Shown: one piece after another, positions 19,285 to 29,940 of the stretch
How positions within the stretch are numbered: the first letter of the stretch is position 1
Layout of the letters: each line of letters opens with the position of its first letter
Origin: an uncultured Flavobacteriaceae bacterium
GTDB taxonomy: Bacteria; Bacteroidota; Bacteroidia; Flavobacteriales; Flavobacteriaceae
DNA length: 64,000 bases
Reading direction: 5' to 3'
Assembly (NCBI GenBank): GCA_943787365.1
Contig: CALSMD010000001.1
Span: forward strand, 62,001 to 126,000
The notes under the pieces: generated by a model
What the model saw: the letters and a program-made list of their open reading frames with translations, nothing else
What the model was told of the DNA's origin: nothing
Database searches by the model: none
Position numbers and translations under genes: made by a program

Positions 19285-19839
19285 TTATTCAGTAGCCTCA
19301 AAGGGCAATTCATCTGGATTTTGATAATGCGCTAGTTCTAACTCCAATAAACTCTTTTTAACAGGGAGTCCACCCGCATAGCCCACTAATTTATTATTGG
19401 ATCCAATCACTCTATGACAGGGAATTATAAGCGCGAGTGCATTGGCACCATTGGCAGTGGCCACAGCTCTTACGGATTTTTTATTTCCAATTTGTTTCGC
19501 TAATTCTAAATAGGATTTTGTGGTCCCATAAGGGATTGTTTGTAAAGCGTTCCAAACGCTGAACTGAAAGGGAGTTCCTACCATTTTAATTGGCAACGTA
19601 AATTCGTCTCGCGTTCCATTTAAGTAGGCTTTAACTTGTAACCTTGCAGCTCTCAAAAGAGGTGTTTCTTTCTCAAGATATACTGCGTTTAAGCCTGTTT
19701 GTATTCGCTTGTCAATACGCGTTCGCATTTTTCGGTATCGGAAATCTAATATACAGATCTGATTTTCAAAACATCCAATGATCAACTCTCCAATAGTTGT
19801 TTTGTAGTATTTTATAAAAATGATGTTTTTTGGAGCCAT
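19285..19839 (-). CDS. ogt: Methylated-DNA--[protein]-cysteine S-methyltransferase
   Basis: The suicide repair protein that moves O6-alkyl groups from guanine to its own cysteine. The 184-aa protein has the C-terminal DNA-binding and active-site domain complete: F-Q-F-S-V-W-N-A-L-Q-T-I-P-Y-G-T-T-K-S-Y near residue 90, the Arg finger in K-S-V-R-A-V-A-T-A-N, and the acceptor Cys in LIIPCHRVIGSN at about residue 140. The N-terminal domain is short and divergent, as in Ogt. No AdaA domain is fused. It lies 7 bp downstream of the SIMPL gene in the same direction and converges on the preceding plus-strand run. Confidence 0.93.
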   Translation of the reverse strand: MAPKNIIFIKYYKTTIGELIIGCFENQICILDFRYRKMRTRIDKRIQTGLNAVYLEKETPLLRAARLQVKAYLNGTRDEFTLPIKMVGTPFQFSVWNALQTIPYGTTKSYLELAKQIGNKKSVRAVATANGANALALIIPCHRVIGSNNKLVGYAGGLPVKKSLLELELAHYQNPDELPFEATE

Positions 19840-19846
19840 AGTTTAG

Positions 19847-20539
19847 TTAGTTAATAGAAAATCGTACCATCACTTCACTTTCAATTTTAATATCCGAAAA
19901 CTCGATATCAATAGGGGCTTCTAATTTCATGTCAACAGCATACGCCATCCTCATTTGTCCATTTCTTGGGTTGTAAGAGTTAGTGTAATACTTATCTGAG
20001 ATAAAAATTGCTTTTCCAAGCTGTTGTTCTAGGGGCGTGATCAATGCATTGGCTTGTGCCTTCGCTTTTAGTATTGCTTTTGAGCGTAAAATTAGTTTTA
20101 AGGCTTCGGTTTTTGAGTATTCTGTTTTGGTTAAGCGCACATTAGAAATGCCTTGTGCTTCTAAATGGATTAAGACCTGACTCGCTGTGAGTCCATCATA
20201 GACGACCAATTCATACGCTTTTGATTTGAGAACACTTTTCTTTTTTAAAAAGTATTTTTTATAGTTACTGGCGAGGTCTTCAATTTTTAATTGTTTTTTT
20301 AAATCGATGTTTAAGTTCTCTAAAACGTCAGCGAGCAGTTGCTCTTGAGATTCAACAGATGTTTTGTTGCGGTCTTCTTTTTCTTGAATTAAAATAGACA
20401 AATAAATACGATCAGGCTTTACCAATGAATCAACTTTAGCGGTTGTTTCTAAATAGGGTTGATCAATAAAATTTTTAGCTTGAGAGAATCCAACTAAAGT
20501 TGTAGCGACAAAGAATGCTACTGTAAGGTAATATTTCAT
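19847..20539 (-). CDS. SIMPL domain-containing exported protein (DUF541)
   Basis: A 230-aa protein with a signal peptide (Y-Y-L-T-V-A-F-F-V-A-T-T-L-V-G-F-S-Q-A) followed by a SIMPL domain. The family's recurring features are visible: an N-terminal strand running into V-K-P-D-R-I-Y-L-S-I-L-I, a Lys-rich middle, and a repeated A-x-x-K-A-x-A-x-A helix near residue 165. SIMPL/DUF541 proteins are periplasmic and some form rings; their role is poorly defined. Its promoter is copy 1 of the repeated promoter-leader module (20686-20747), which predicts a 5' leader of about 170 nt. ogt follows 7 bp downstream. Confidence 0.82.
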   Translation of the reverse strand: MKYYLTVAFFVATTLVGFSQAKNFIDQPYLETTAKVDSLVKPDRIYLSILIQEKEDRNKTSVESQEQLLADVLENLNIDLKKQLKIEDLASNYKKYFLKKKSVLKSKAYELVVYDGLTASQVLIHLEAQGISNVRLTKTEYSKTEALKLILRSKAILKAKAQANALITPLEQQLGKAIFISDKYYTNSYNPRNGQMRMAYAVDMKLEAPIDIEFSDIKIESEVMVRFSIN

Positions 20540-20685
20540 TTCTTTGTTTTTTATTTTATGACTTCATTTAGTTAAATAGTTATAATAATAGCATCCCTCA
20601 AACAAAGGACATACCCAAAACAACCCTAACTAAAGGGGTCTTGGTTTACAGTAATAAAGTAAACTACTCTTGGTTTTATTGGTTT

Positions 20686-20747
20686 GAAGAATCAGATTTG
20701 GGGTCTAAGTCTCGCGTAAATTTAAGAAAATAAATGGGACTGCCAAA
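20686..20747 (-). promoter_or_regulatory. Repeated promoter-leader module, copy 1 (upstream of the SIMPL gene)
   Basis: On the minus strand TTTGGCA (TTG at 20746-20744) is followed after exactly 19 bp by TAAATTTA (20724-20717), a good Bacteroidota -33/-7 pair. Downstream of the likely start comes the conserved leader GACTTAGACCCCAAATCTGA, ending in TTCTTC at 20686. The same block recurs at 22427, 25437, 26647, 29941, 39080 and, diverged, 57300. The rest of the 290-bp gap (20540-20829) holds no gene. Confidence 0.75.
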
Positions 20748-20829
20748 AAATTTTAACACGAACGCGCTAGAATTTAACAAATTTGGGGGTGTTTTTCTTT
20801 TTACACAGGAGCCTCTCTGTTGTAATATA

Positions 20830-21381
20830 TTACAATAGAATCCATCCCAAGTTAAAATTCAAGTACGGCTGAACTTTACCTCCTATCGGTTTGGAATAGC
20901 TATACACAATTCCAACTTCAAAACCAAAGTTTAGTTTTTTGATGTAGGTTCTTTGAAAACCATAAACCCCTCCAGTTTGAAATAAATCATTTACAACATT
21001 TATATTATTCTCAATAATAATTGCATTTGAACTGTTATAGGATGCTATTATTCCATAAAAATTAGCGGAATTATTAAATGTATTTTTTCCTTTTTCGAGT
21101 CTTCTTTCATAATTATAGTACTGTCGGAATGAAATTTCCGCTAAAGGGAAAAGGCCAATGTGACTTTTATTTGTTTTTATATTTGTTATGCTTCCAAGTT
21201 CAGTACCAATTTGTAAACTAAGAGTTGCATATTCTGAAATTCCGAATTCATAGTCTATATTAGGTGCAGGCAACAGATTTACTTTAAGCTGGTGTTTTTT
21301 GACTCCTTCTGAATTGTTTTGAGCGTTCAGCATAGATAAAGATAAAAGTAAAGCAAGTAGGAAGCTTAGATTTTTTTTCAT
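20830..21381 (-). CDS. Hypothetical exported protein, probable small beta-barrel
   Basis: A 183-aa protein not recognised by family. It has a clear signal peptide (L-S-F-L-L-A-L-L-L-S-L-S-M-L-N-A-Q, cleaved near residue 21). The rest alternates polar and hydrophobic residues with many aromatics and ends in F-N-L-G-W-I-L-L, the pattern of an outer-membrane barrel of about eight strands. The block K-V-N-L-L-P-A-P-N-I-D-Y-E-F-G resembles starts of DUF3575-like barrels, a weak match. It is alone, minus strand, between the tlpA-like gene (77 bp away) and the SIMPL gene. A perfect palindrome TTGTAATATATTACAA at 20820-20835 covers its stop codon. Confidence 0.65.
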   Translation of the reverse strand: MKKNLSFLLALLLSLSMLNAQNNSEGVKKHQLKVNLLPAPNIDYEFGISEYATLSLQIGTELGSITNIKTNKSHIGLFPLAEISFRQYYNYERRLEKGKNTFNNSANFYGIIASYNSSNAIIIENNINVVNDLFQTGGVYGFQRTYIKKLNFGFEVGIVYSYSKPIGGKVQPYLNFNLGWILL

Positions 21382-21458
21382 TTTTAAATTGTGTTTCAGT
21401 CAAATACGTTAAAATATTTATGTATGCAAAATAGGGGAATTAGTAGTTTTAACAACCC

Positions 21459-22178
21459 CTATTTCCCCTCCAACGCATTCTGAATGGAATTAGAAATTTG
21501 ATGTCCAATTTCAGGAAAGCCTCCACTTACGTGGTCATAAAAATTACCATTTTTGTCAATGACTATGTTTGTTGGGTATGATGAGGTGTTAAATAAAGTA
21601 CAGATTTCTTTTGCATCTGAAACAACAGGATATTGTAGTGGGTATTTTTCTAAAAAAGTAACGACTTTTTCTTTTTCATCAAAGGTAATGGATGCAAAAA
21701 CAACTTCGGTATTGTTTTTATATGTTTTATAGACTTCATTTAATTCTGGAATCTCTGCAATACAGGGTTTACAGCTCACAAACCAAAAATTCAAAACCAC
21801 TACTTTTCCTTTGGTGGTTTCAGAAGAAATTTCATTTCCATTTAGGTCTGTCATTTTAAAATTAGGTGCGGGTTTTCCAATGATATCGGTACTATTGGGT
21901 AGCATCGATGTTAGTCCCATCTCCTTTCTTTCTTCTTCAGTTGCTTTTCGCATTTGCATGTACAACAATTTTCCGTCTTTGTCTTTTACAGGATCCATGG
22001 ACCACTCAGCTGAGTCCAACAGCTCCATTAATTTGAGTACGTCAATTTTATTTCCTGCTTCATCTTTAATGAGTGTGTTCTCATCAATTGTAATAGGGTC
22101 ATCTGTGGGTTCTTGTGAATATCCATTGTGATTCAAAAATAGTAACAAGGTAAGTGCGATAATAAGTGATCGTTTCAT
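21459..22178 (-). CDS. TlpA-like thioredoxin-fold protein (periplasmic thiol-disulfide oxidoreductase)
   Basis: A 239-aa exported protein: signal peptide (S-L-I-I-A-L-T-L-L-L-F-L-N-H-N-G-Y-S-Q), a ~75-residue polar linker, then a TlpA/ResA thioredoxin domain from about residue 100 (I-G-K-P-A-P-N-F-K-M-T-D-L-N-G). The active site is C-K-P-C in NFWFVSCKPCIAEIPELNE, and the cis-Pro is in S-S-Y-P-T-N-I-V-I-D. Such proteins reduce periplasmic disulfides or help cytochrome c maturation. Its long upstream region carries two repeated leaders: the promoter-leader module (22427) and a second one ending at its start codon (22202-22291). Confidence 0.9.
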   Translation of the reverse strand: MKRSLIIALTLLLFLNHNGYSQEPTDDPITIDENTLIKDEAGNKIDVLKLMELLDSAEWSMDPVKDKDGKLLYMQMRKATEEERKEMGLTSMLPNSTDIIGKPAPNFKMTDLNGNEISSETTKGKVVVLNFWFVSCKPCIAEIPELNEVYKTYKNNTEVVFASITFDEKEKVVTFLEKYPLQYPVVSDAKEICTLFNTSSYPTNIVIDKNGNFYDHVSGGFPEIGHQISNSIQNALEGK

Positions 22179-22201
22179 ATGATTGTATTTATTGTTTTTT
22201 A

Positions 22202-22291
22202 GTGGTCACACTTCGACTGCGCTCAGTGCAAGTATGGTACATCCATTTTATCATTTTCTTGGGTATCAAGATTTAGATATGGATGGTTCAT
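22202..22291 (-). promoter_or_regulatory. Shared 5' leader B, copy in front of the tlpA-like gene
   Basis: On the minus strand this leader contains CATCCAT and ATGGATG arms forming a hairpin, then GTGACCACTAAAAA and an A-rich run into the tlpA-like start codon. The same sequence lies in front of the substrate-binding gene at 43363, with similarity up to the ATG in both. This copy has an extra ~25 bp around 22210-22234 including CTTCGACTGCGCTCAGTG, a common flavobacterial repeat. The 386-bp gap 22179-22564 otherwise holds only module copy 2. Confidence 0.6.
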
Positions 22292-22426
22292 AGCTATTTT
22301 TTTAAAATGAATTAAAATCAACGGCAGCATTAAGTCCATCCTAATAGCTGCTAATTATAGAACCCTTAAATTAAATACTTATCAAACGAAGCTATATTTA
22401 CAGTTACTTTTAAATATACAGTTTGT

Positions 22427-22489
22427 GAAGAATTAGATTTGGGGTCTAAGTCTGGCATAAATGTAAGAAAATAAATACATGCAGCCAAA
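22427..22489 (-). promoter_or_regulatory. Repeated promoter-leader module, copy 2 (upstream of the tlpA-like gene)
   Basis: Minus strand: TTTGG (TTG at 22488-22486), 20-bp spacer, TACATTTA (22465-22458), then the leader GACTTAGACCCCAAATCTAA and TTCTTC. It is about 270 nt upstream of the tlpA-like start, so the transcript would carry a long leader that also includes shared leader B. Confidence 0.7.
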
Positions 22490-22564
22490 TGAATTTAAAT
22501 GCTAACACATTCATCGTCATTGGTTATGATCAGAAACCTTGGTTTTTAATCTGCTTACTAAAAT

Positions 22565-23047
22565 TTAACAACAATTACTACTTGGAGTACAGCAAGGCTC
22601 CTCATTCAAATCGGATAATCTTACGTTTTGTTTTCCTTCCGGAACCCCACATTGGTCTTGTGCCAAGCAATTGGTTTGTTTTGAGGTGAGTAAAAAGTTT
22701 TTGCCATCAAAATCCAGTCCAAATTTCCCAATGGTTTCCGACCCTTCGATCTGTGATTGGTATTCGACCTCAATTTCTAAATTGTCTATTTTTAAAATTT
22801 TTTCAGAAAGTTCTATGATGTTTAGGAGTTTTTCGGGGTGCAGCCTGTGATCGTAATCGTTTGCATTCCAAAGTTGAAAGTTGGCGACTTCCTCATTGCG
22901 TACAACGCCTCCACAATCAATAAAGTGTTTGGTGATTTTTCCCACTTCTGTGACATGAAAGTGATTAGGAACCAATGTACCATTCGCCAATTGAAATCCA
23001 ATTTTATCTAATTTTTTTAAAACTAATTTAACTTCTGATAATTTCAT
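22565..23047 (-). CDS. DUF6428 family protein with cysteine-rich tail
   Basis: A 160-aa soluble protein of the DUF6428 type, recognised by the N-terminal pattern L-V-P-N-H-F-H-V-T-E-V-G and the later F-I-D-C-G-G-V with W-N-A-N-D-Y-D-H-R-L. The C-terminus carries five cysteines in a short span (N-E-E-P-C-C-T-P-S-S-N-C-C), plus C-L-A-Q-D-Q-C about 30 residues earlier. Relatives are often found beside arsenic-resistance genes, and the tail suggests metal or metalloid binding, but no ars gene is visible here. Its minus-strand neighbour upstream is katG, 185 bp away. Function unknown. Confidence 0.72.
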   Translation of the reverse strand: MKLSEVKLVLKKLDKIGFQLANGTLVPNHFHVTEVGKITKHFIDCGGVVRNEEVANFQLWNANDYDHRLHPEKLLNIIELSEKILKIDNLEIEVEYQSQIEGSETIGKFGLDFDGKNFLLTSKQTNCLAQDQCGVPEGKQNVRLSDLNEEPCCTPSSNCC

Positions 23048-23165
23048 AGAAATGTTTTTTTGGGTTACACGATTACTGTTATGAACTTTAAAAATACCTA
23101 AAACAGATTAAAAACCAAACAAAAAAAGGAACTAAAATCCTTTGATTCTGTTTTACCCGAATGGA

Positions 23166-23204
23166 CCTTCCTAAAACGAAATATAATTTAACTTTTCAGG
23201 AAGG
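23166..23204 (-). terminator. Possible katG terminator hairpin
   Basis: CCTTCCT at 23166-23172 pairs with AGGAAGG at 23198-23204, and adjacent A and T runs extend the stem across one bulge. It sits 29 bp past the katG stop. The loop is long (about 25 nt) and no strong U tract follows, so it may only be a palindromic repeat. Confidence 0.35.
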
Positions 23205-23232
23205 AGTTTTCAGGTTTATAATATTGATAAAT

Positions 23233-25481
<2,249 letters not shown>

Positions 25482-25538
25482 CACGATGCATTATAGATAT
25501 TGTCAATGCTTCAATAAGTGTTTTGTTTTTGGTTATAA

Positions 25539-26015
25539 TTATTTTTTAATGCATACGGTTTGAAATTGTTCACAGATAAGGAGCATATCTTCTTTGGGAT
25601 GTTCTCCTTTTTCACTCATTTCACGGGTGTAATAGTCCCAATGGACTTTGTTCCAATACGCTAAAGATTTGTCGCCTTCTCCTTCAATTTCAGCATATTC
25701 AGGGGTGATTTTATTAAAAGGCGTTTTTTCAATTTTCAGCACTTGAATGATGGCTTTCGCTATTCCTTCCCAATCGGTTACAATATAGAGGTCTCCAATT
25801 TTGGGCAGGGGATGCTTATTCTCTTCAAACCACCACATTGAAGTAGTCGTAGCTCGTTTTACACCCTCCACAACCCATTGTAAACATTCATTGGCATCTT
25901 TTTCATTATCACAGAAATGGTAAGATTCAGGAATGGGGGTGTTCTTAAATTTAGGGTTGCTAAGAATATAATAGTTCCATAGTTCGGATACTGAAGGGTG
26001 TAGTTTTTTGGTCAT
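25539..26015 (-). CDS. ASCH domain-containing protein
   Basis: A 158-aa soluble protein matching the ASCH fold (a PUA-like RNA-binding domain). Visible family features are the N-terminal helix with E-L-W-N-Y-Y, the strand E-S-Y-H-F-C-D-N, the G-x-K-x-A-T block (V-E-G-V-K-R-A-T-T-T-S) near residue 50, and I-G-D-L-Y-I-V-T-D-W-E-G. Some ASCH proteins hydrolyse N4-acylcytidines, while others are thought to bind RNA; nothing here decides between them. It is transcribed alone, 110 bp upstream of katG. The 800-bp gap before it contains a dispersed repeat, a 35-codon ORF and promoter module copy 3. Confidence 0.85.
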   Translation of the reverse strand: MTKKLHPSVSELWNYYILSNPKFKNTPIPESYHFCDNEKDANECLQWVVEGVKRATTTSMWWFEENKHPLPKIGDLYIVTDWEGIAKAIIQVLKIEKTPFNKITPEYAEIEGEGDKSLAYWNKVHWDYYTREMSEKGEHPKEDMLLICEQFQTVCIKK

Positions 26016-26076
26016 TTTTTAATAATTCATAATAATGTTACCAATTCAATAATAGGCTTTCTTAAACTAAGAAGTC

Positions 26077-26175
26077 TGTCATTCTGAATTTATTTCAGAA
26101 TCTCAAAGTATTAAAATCATTAATTTTGAGAAGGTGAAACGAGCTTGTCTACCGACAGGCAGGTTCAGCTTGACA
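26077..26175. repeat. Dispersed palindromic element, copy B
   Basis: Begins TGTCATTCTGAA and ends TTCAGCTTGACA, the same inverted ends as the element at 9886-9952, with the shared follow-on TTTCAGAATCT. Its interior adds CTACCGACAGGCAGG. No coding capacity. It occupies part of the gene-free gap 26016-26818. Confidence 0.65.
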
Positions 26176-26260
26176 AGAAAAAAAATAGATAACCTCCTTT
26201 TAGATAAATTTGAGGATTGATGACTGTTTTATGATTAGTGAGACATTGTCACACTTTTTG

Positions 26261-26368
26261 TTATTCTATAATCAAACCTTGAATTTGAACAATTTGTGCA
26301 ATCACTGTTTCTGTACAGATTAAGAACATTAAAGTCAAAGAAATAGTTAGTGTTTTAATGAATGTCAT
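26261..26368 (-). CDS. Small ORF with signal peptide (35 aa), possible gene remnant
   Basis: Minus-strand ATG at 26368-26366 to TAA at 26263-26261 encodes 35 residues: a basic start (MTFIKT), a hydrophobic run (LTISLTLMFLIC), an A-x-A-like site and I-V-Q-I-Q-G-L-I-I-E. This is a complete signal-peptide design. The last residues resemble the first strand of a carboxypeptidase-regulatory-like domain, so it may be the stub of a deleted exported or TonB-receptor gene. It is the first ORF downstream of promoter module copy 3 and its hairpins. It could be a real small secreted peptide, but nothing confirms that. Confidence 0.35.
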   Translation of the reverse strand: MTFIKTLTISLTLMFLICTETVIAQIVQIQGLIIE

Positions 26369-26396
26369 TTTTATTGAATTTTTGAGAACTACTGTG

Positions 26397-26480
26397 TATT
26401 CACACCTTTGGTGTGAATATCTCCATTATGTTAAGTATTTTGTTCAACAATACATCCCAAATTGGCGTGTAGTGTTGAAC
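26397..26480 (-). promoter_or_regulatory. Two hairpins at the 3' end of the long leader, copy 3
   Basis: TATTCACACC-TTT-GGTGTGAATA at 26397-26419 is a perfect 10-bp hairpin. GTTCAACAATACAT-type arms at 26442-26480 form a second stem around a loop containing CCCAAATTGGC. The second hairpin recurs at 38851-38889 and 57196-57238. Both lie between module copy 3 (26647) and the small ORF start at 26368. The remaining parts of this 803-bp gap show no gene. Confidence 0.6.
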
Positions 26481-26646
26481 TTTTTATTTTATATAAATCA
26501 CCTTTTTTATTTTCATTCCTTTTAGTTCATAGTATCTTCGTTTAAACACGACAAAACTCAAAACAGTTTTTGAACATGGCGCATACCAGCGCACCACTGT
26601 CTTATTCACAGAAATTTAATATTTTACTATTGGTACTATTGGTCTC

Positions 26647-26708
26647 GAAGAATCAGATTTGAGGTCTAAGTCTGTGATAAAAGTAATGAAAAAAATAAGA
26701 CTTCCAAA
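26647..26708 (-). promoter_or_regulatory. Repeated promoter-leader module, copy 3
   Basis: Minus strand: TTTGGAAG with TTG, exactly 19 bp, then TACTTTTA, then the leader GACTTAGACCTCAAATCTGA and TTCTTC. A further ~50 nt (containing a segment like the TTCACAG...TAATAT block seen on the plus strand) matches copies 4 and 5. First ORF downstream is the 35-codon one; the ASCH gene lies beyond. Confidence 0.75.
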
Positions 26709-26818
26709 TATTTTTTACTGCTAAGCTGCTTAAATTTATCAGTTTAGGGAGTTGTTGGTTACACCTTTTTTTTATGGAAAGCGATTTATTTATCTATAAA
26801 AATTGTTGTCGGTGTTTG

Positions 26819-27250
26819 TTATCGTTTTGTTTTTCGTTCCGCTACGAAATTGTCGAGATACATAGTTTTAGCTACTGAACCCTCTATATAGTACAGGCTA
26901 ATTTCAGCTTGTTGGTTTTTACATTCAGCACCAATAGAGTCCTCTTTGAGAGGGATTTCTAAAATATAATTCCCTTTTTTGGTAATTTTTTCTGAGTAGC
27001 TTGCTGACAATTCTTTTTTGAGTAAATAAGAATTGACTTTATAGCATTTTCCTTTTTTAAATACAACGATACTATCAATCTTTATAGTTTTATCTGTATG
27101 TACAGAATAGTTTAAAACATAGTTTGTGTATGTTTTTTCAGATTGAAGACCTGGGTAAACAGTTTGCTTAATTTTAGATGTTAATTTTAAAGAAGAATTA
27201 CAGCCTGAAAAAAGTAAAAGATAGAGTGTGAGAAACAAGGTAGCCTTCAT
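26819..27250 (-). CDS. Hypothetical lipoprotein
   Basis: A 143-aa protein with a lipoprotein signal peptide: hydrophobic run LFLTLYLLLFSGC with the lipobox L-F-S-G-C and the acylated Cys at about residue 17. The mature part is beta-rich and Lys-rich with no recognised domain; one internal Cys pair (residues ~69 and ~112) could form a disulfide. It is 66 bp downstream... in transcription order it precedes nothing else on this strand except the repeat-rich gap, and it follows the T9SS cargo gene on its higher-coordinate side. I do not recognise a family. Confidence 0.6.
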   Translation of the reverse strand: MKATLFLTLYLLLFSGCNSSLKLTSKIKQTVYPGLQSEKTYTNYVLNYSVHTDKTIKIDSIVVFKKGKCYKVNSYLLKKELSASYSEKITKKGNYILEIPLKEDSIGAECKNQQAEISLYYIEGSVAKTMYLDNFVAERKTKR

Positions 27251-27316
27251 GTGTTATTTAATAACGAATAGAAACTATTGAAGTCGTTTTCACTTCAATA
27301 GTTTCTATGATAAGAT

Positions 27317-29830
27317 TTAATTTAAAATTATTTTTTTAGTAATACTTTTATTGTTATTCGTAAATTTCACAAGATAAAGCCCCTTTGAGAAGGAAGCAAG
27401 ATTTACGTTTTCTTCAATGGAATTGGTTTTAAGTTCTTTAACAACTGCTCCAATTACATTATAAATTAAGATGGTTGTTTCTCCAGTTAAATTATTGAGT
27501 TTAATATTAAAACGCTTGTTTTTTGTTGGGTTTGGGTAAATACTTACTGCGTTTTCAGCTAATTGTTCTTTTTCTATATTTAAAGACGCCGCATCTATTG
27601 GAGCTTCCCAAACACCTCTTCCAAAAGTAGCTACTCTTAACTTTTCAGTGGCATAATGAATTTCTAAATCGTAAACAATTACATTAGGTAGTCCAGTTCC
27701 TAATTTAACCCAGTCTCCAGCTGTATTCGTTCTGTAATACACTCCTAAATCTGTGGCTAAAAAAAGCTCTCCATCTGTACTAGCTGTTTTGTATCGTATT
27801 TGGTGCGTTGGTATGTTTGGCAAAGAACCTGTAATATTAGTCCAATTAGCTCCACTATCTGTAGATTTATAAACTTTTCCAGTCTGATACCCTGAATATG
27901 CGATGTATACTTCGCTTGGATTCGTCGGGTGCACTTCTATACTTTTTACATTTCCTACTTGGGGTTTGGTAATTGCTGTCCATGATGTTCCGCCATTAGC
28001 TGTTCTTTTTACTAGTCCATTTGTTCCTGAAACATATATGACATCAGCGTTTGAGGGTGAGATAGAAATATACTCTATTGATCCGACTCCAGAGCTTAAG
28101 TTCGTCCAAGAATCGCCTCTATTTGTAGATTTATAAATATCCCCAAACCCTCCAAAAATAGTAGTTGGAACTGTTGGGTGAATTTCTAATTCCCATACAA
28201 ACGGAGCTCCAGAAGGCGTTCCTACATTTTGTGAGTTAACAAACCCGTCCATAGTTCTGGACATTGATCCTGCTTGACTACACGTCCAAGCAATAGTGGA
28301 GTTTGAATAATCCCACAAGCCTTCAACGCCATCGCTTCCTGGATTTGCTCCTGTAATTGTTCCTCCATCAAAAACAGCGATATCATTATCTTGTGCCCCC
28401 GCTATTAGTTTCCCAGCATTTTGAGGCGTTCCAGAAACATTATAATATTGTGCAATTGCTAATCCAGAAGATAAATCTGTCCATGGGGTGTTTATAGATG
28501 CATCTCCTCTAAATATTCCTCCATCGTTAACTGAAAAAGCAGTATTGGTTCCGGGAATAAATTTCATATCATGATGGTCTGAATGTACGTAAAAATAAGG
28601 ATTTCCTTGTACCCAATACCCATCTAAATATTTTTCCCAAGTGGCCCCTCCGTCAGAAGATCTCCAGCCTTCTATGCCTCCAGCTAAAATTAAATCCTTA
28701 TTTAAAGGTGAAATTGCAAGTGTCATATCATAACCTCCTTGAGGATTATATCCTGAAATTGTAGAGATGGTTGTCCACGTTGATCCTTGATCAATGGATT
28801 TTCTTAGAACTCCATTAGTATCTAAAGTTAATATCAAATCAGTATCGTTTGCTGTCAGTGCTAAGTCTAACCTGCTAGATGAAGGGCTTGATGCTAGAGA
28901 CCAATTTGCACCATTATTAGTAGAGACATAAAATTTACCCCATATAGATGTTGCATATAAAACACTGTTACTTCCAATCTTATAGGCAATATCATTGAAA
29001 GTAGCAGAACTTTCGGTAAACACATCGGTCCAAGTGGTACCCCCATCTGTTGTTCGTTTAATATTGTTTCTTGTGGTTGCGAAAACAGTATTTACATTGT
29101 TTGGATCAATCAGTAATTTGCTTATAATATCATTTTGACCAAGAGTAAAAGCAAGACCTGTACTCGCCCAATCATCTCCGCCATTTGTAGATTTAAAAAC
29201 TCCGATAGACCTATTATGTCTACCATCCCAATCACCAGTTGCTATGTACAAAATATTAGTATTTGTTGGGTTAATCACTATGTCTGAAACCCCAAGGTTT
29301 GCGAGATCGTCTCCTTTTGGTGTCCATGTTGTTCCTCCATTTATGGTTTTCCAGATACCGCCAGCAGGACTGCCAACATAAATTGTATTCACATCAGTAC
29401 CATTAAAAGCGATGGCATTAAGTCTGCCCATTCCTGGATAATAAGGGATAGAAGATGTCGGTAGTGTTGAAGGGCCAATTAAAGTCCAATTAACGGAATT
29501 AACATTTCTGCCATTTAAACGTAAATTATTTTGACGTTGTTTTTCGTTTTTCCACGCATTATAAGTATGAGCTGCAGAAATAAATGAACCATCTGCTAGA
29601 ATTCGATCTTTCCAAAAAGCAGCCCAACGATCAAATTGTTTGACTTGTTTTTTGCTTCTTCTGTCCGTTTGATTTCTTAGCGGAAGTAATCTCGCTTCAT
29701 TCTCCGCTACAATATCATAATAGTTGGCACTTTCTTGTAATGATGAATTCCGCCAATCGTTGGTTTGTGCAATAGAATTATTAAAAAATAATAGTAAGCT
29801 TCCAAATAAAAATAGTAGTTGTTTTTTCAT
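27317..29830 (-). CDS. Secreted BNR/sortilin-type beta-propeller protein with T9SS sorting domain
   Basis: An 837-aa exported protein: signal peptide (L-L-F-L-F-G-S-L-L-L-F-F-N-N-S-I-A-Q), then from about residue 115 at least ten repeats of the form S-x-D-G-G-x-T-W or S-T-N-G-G-x-x-W, the Asp-box/BNR signature of VPS10/sortilin-like propellers. The C-terminal ~75 residues (Y-P-N-P-T-K-N-K onward, ending K-K-I-I-L-N) are a type A sorting domain for the type IX secretion system, so the product is exported across the outer membrane and anchored or released. Ligand unknown. Its promoter is module copy 4 at 29941, predicting a ~140-nt leader. Confidence 0.9.
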   Translation of the reverse strand: MKKQLLFLFGSLLLFFNNSIAQTNDWRNSSLQESANYYDIVAENEARLLPLRNQTDRRSKKQVKQFDRWAAFWKDRILADGSFISAAHTYNAWKNEKQRQNNLRLNGRNVNSVNWTLIGPSTLPTSSIPYYPGMGRLNAIAFNGTDVNTIYVGSPAGGIWKTINGGTTWTPKGDDLANLGVSDIVINPTNTNILYIATGDWDGRHNRSIGVFKSTNGGDDWASTGLAFTLGQNDIISKLLIDPNNVNTVFATTRNNIKRTTDGGTTWTDVFTESSATFNDIAYKIGSNSVLYATSIWGKFYVSTNNGANWSLASSPSSSRLDLALTANDTDLILTLDTNGVLRKSIDQGSTWTTISTISGYNPQGGYDMTLAISPLNKDLILAGGIEGWRSSDGGATWEKYLDGYWVQGNPYFYVHSDHHDMKFIPGTNTAFSVNDGGIFRGDASINTPWTDLSSGLAIAQYYNVSGTPQNAGKLIAGAQDNDIAVFDGGTITGANPGSDGVEGLWDYSNSTIAWTCSQAGSMSRTMDGFVNSQNVGTPSGAPFVWELEIHPTVPTTIFGGFGDIYKSTNRGDSWTNLSSGVGSIEYISISPSNADVIYVSGTNGLVKRTANGGTSWTAITKPQVGNVKSIEVHPTNPSEVYIAYSGYQTGKVYKSTDSGANWTNITGSLPNIPTHQIRYKTASTDGELFLATDLGVYYRTNTAGDWVKLGTGLPNVIVYDLEIHYATEKLRVATFGRGVWEAPIDAASLNIEKEQLAENAVSIYPNPTKNKRFNIKLNNLTGETTILIYNVIGAVVKELKTNSIEENVNLASFSKGLYLVKFTNNNKSITKKIILN

Positions 29831-29940
29831 AATATGTTGCTTTAGTATAGGTTTAAAATTTAGTATTAAATAGATATCAGAATTTTTCTAATAATCATTC
29901 ACAGAAATTTAATATCTTACTTTCGGTACTATAAAGTATT

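Noticed and set aside
22202..22291. Known riboswitch (TPP, cobalamin, SAM)
   Set aside because: None of the conserved core motifs, such as CTGAGA or the cobalamin box, is present in either copy of leader B.
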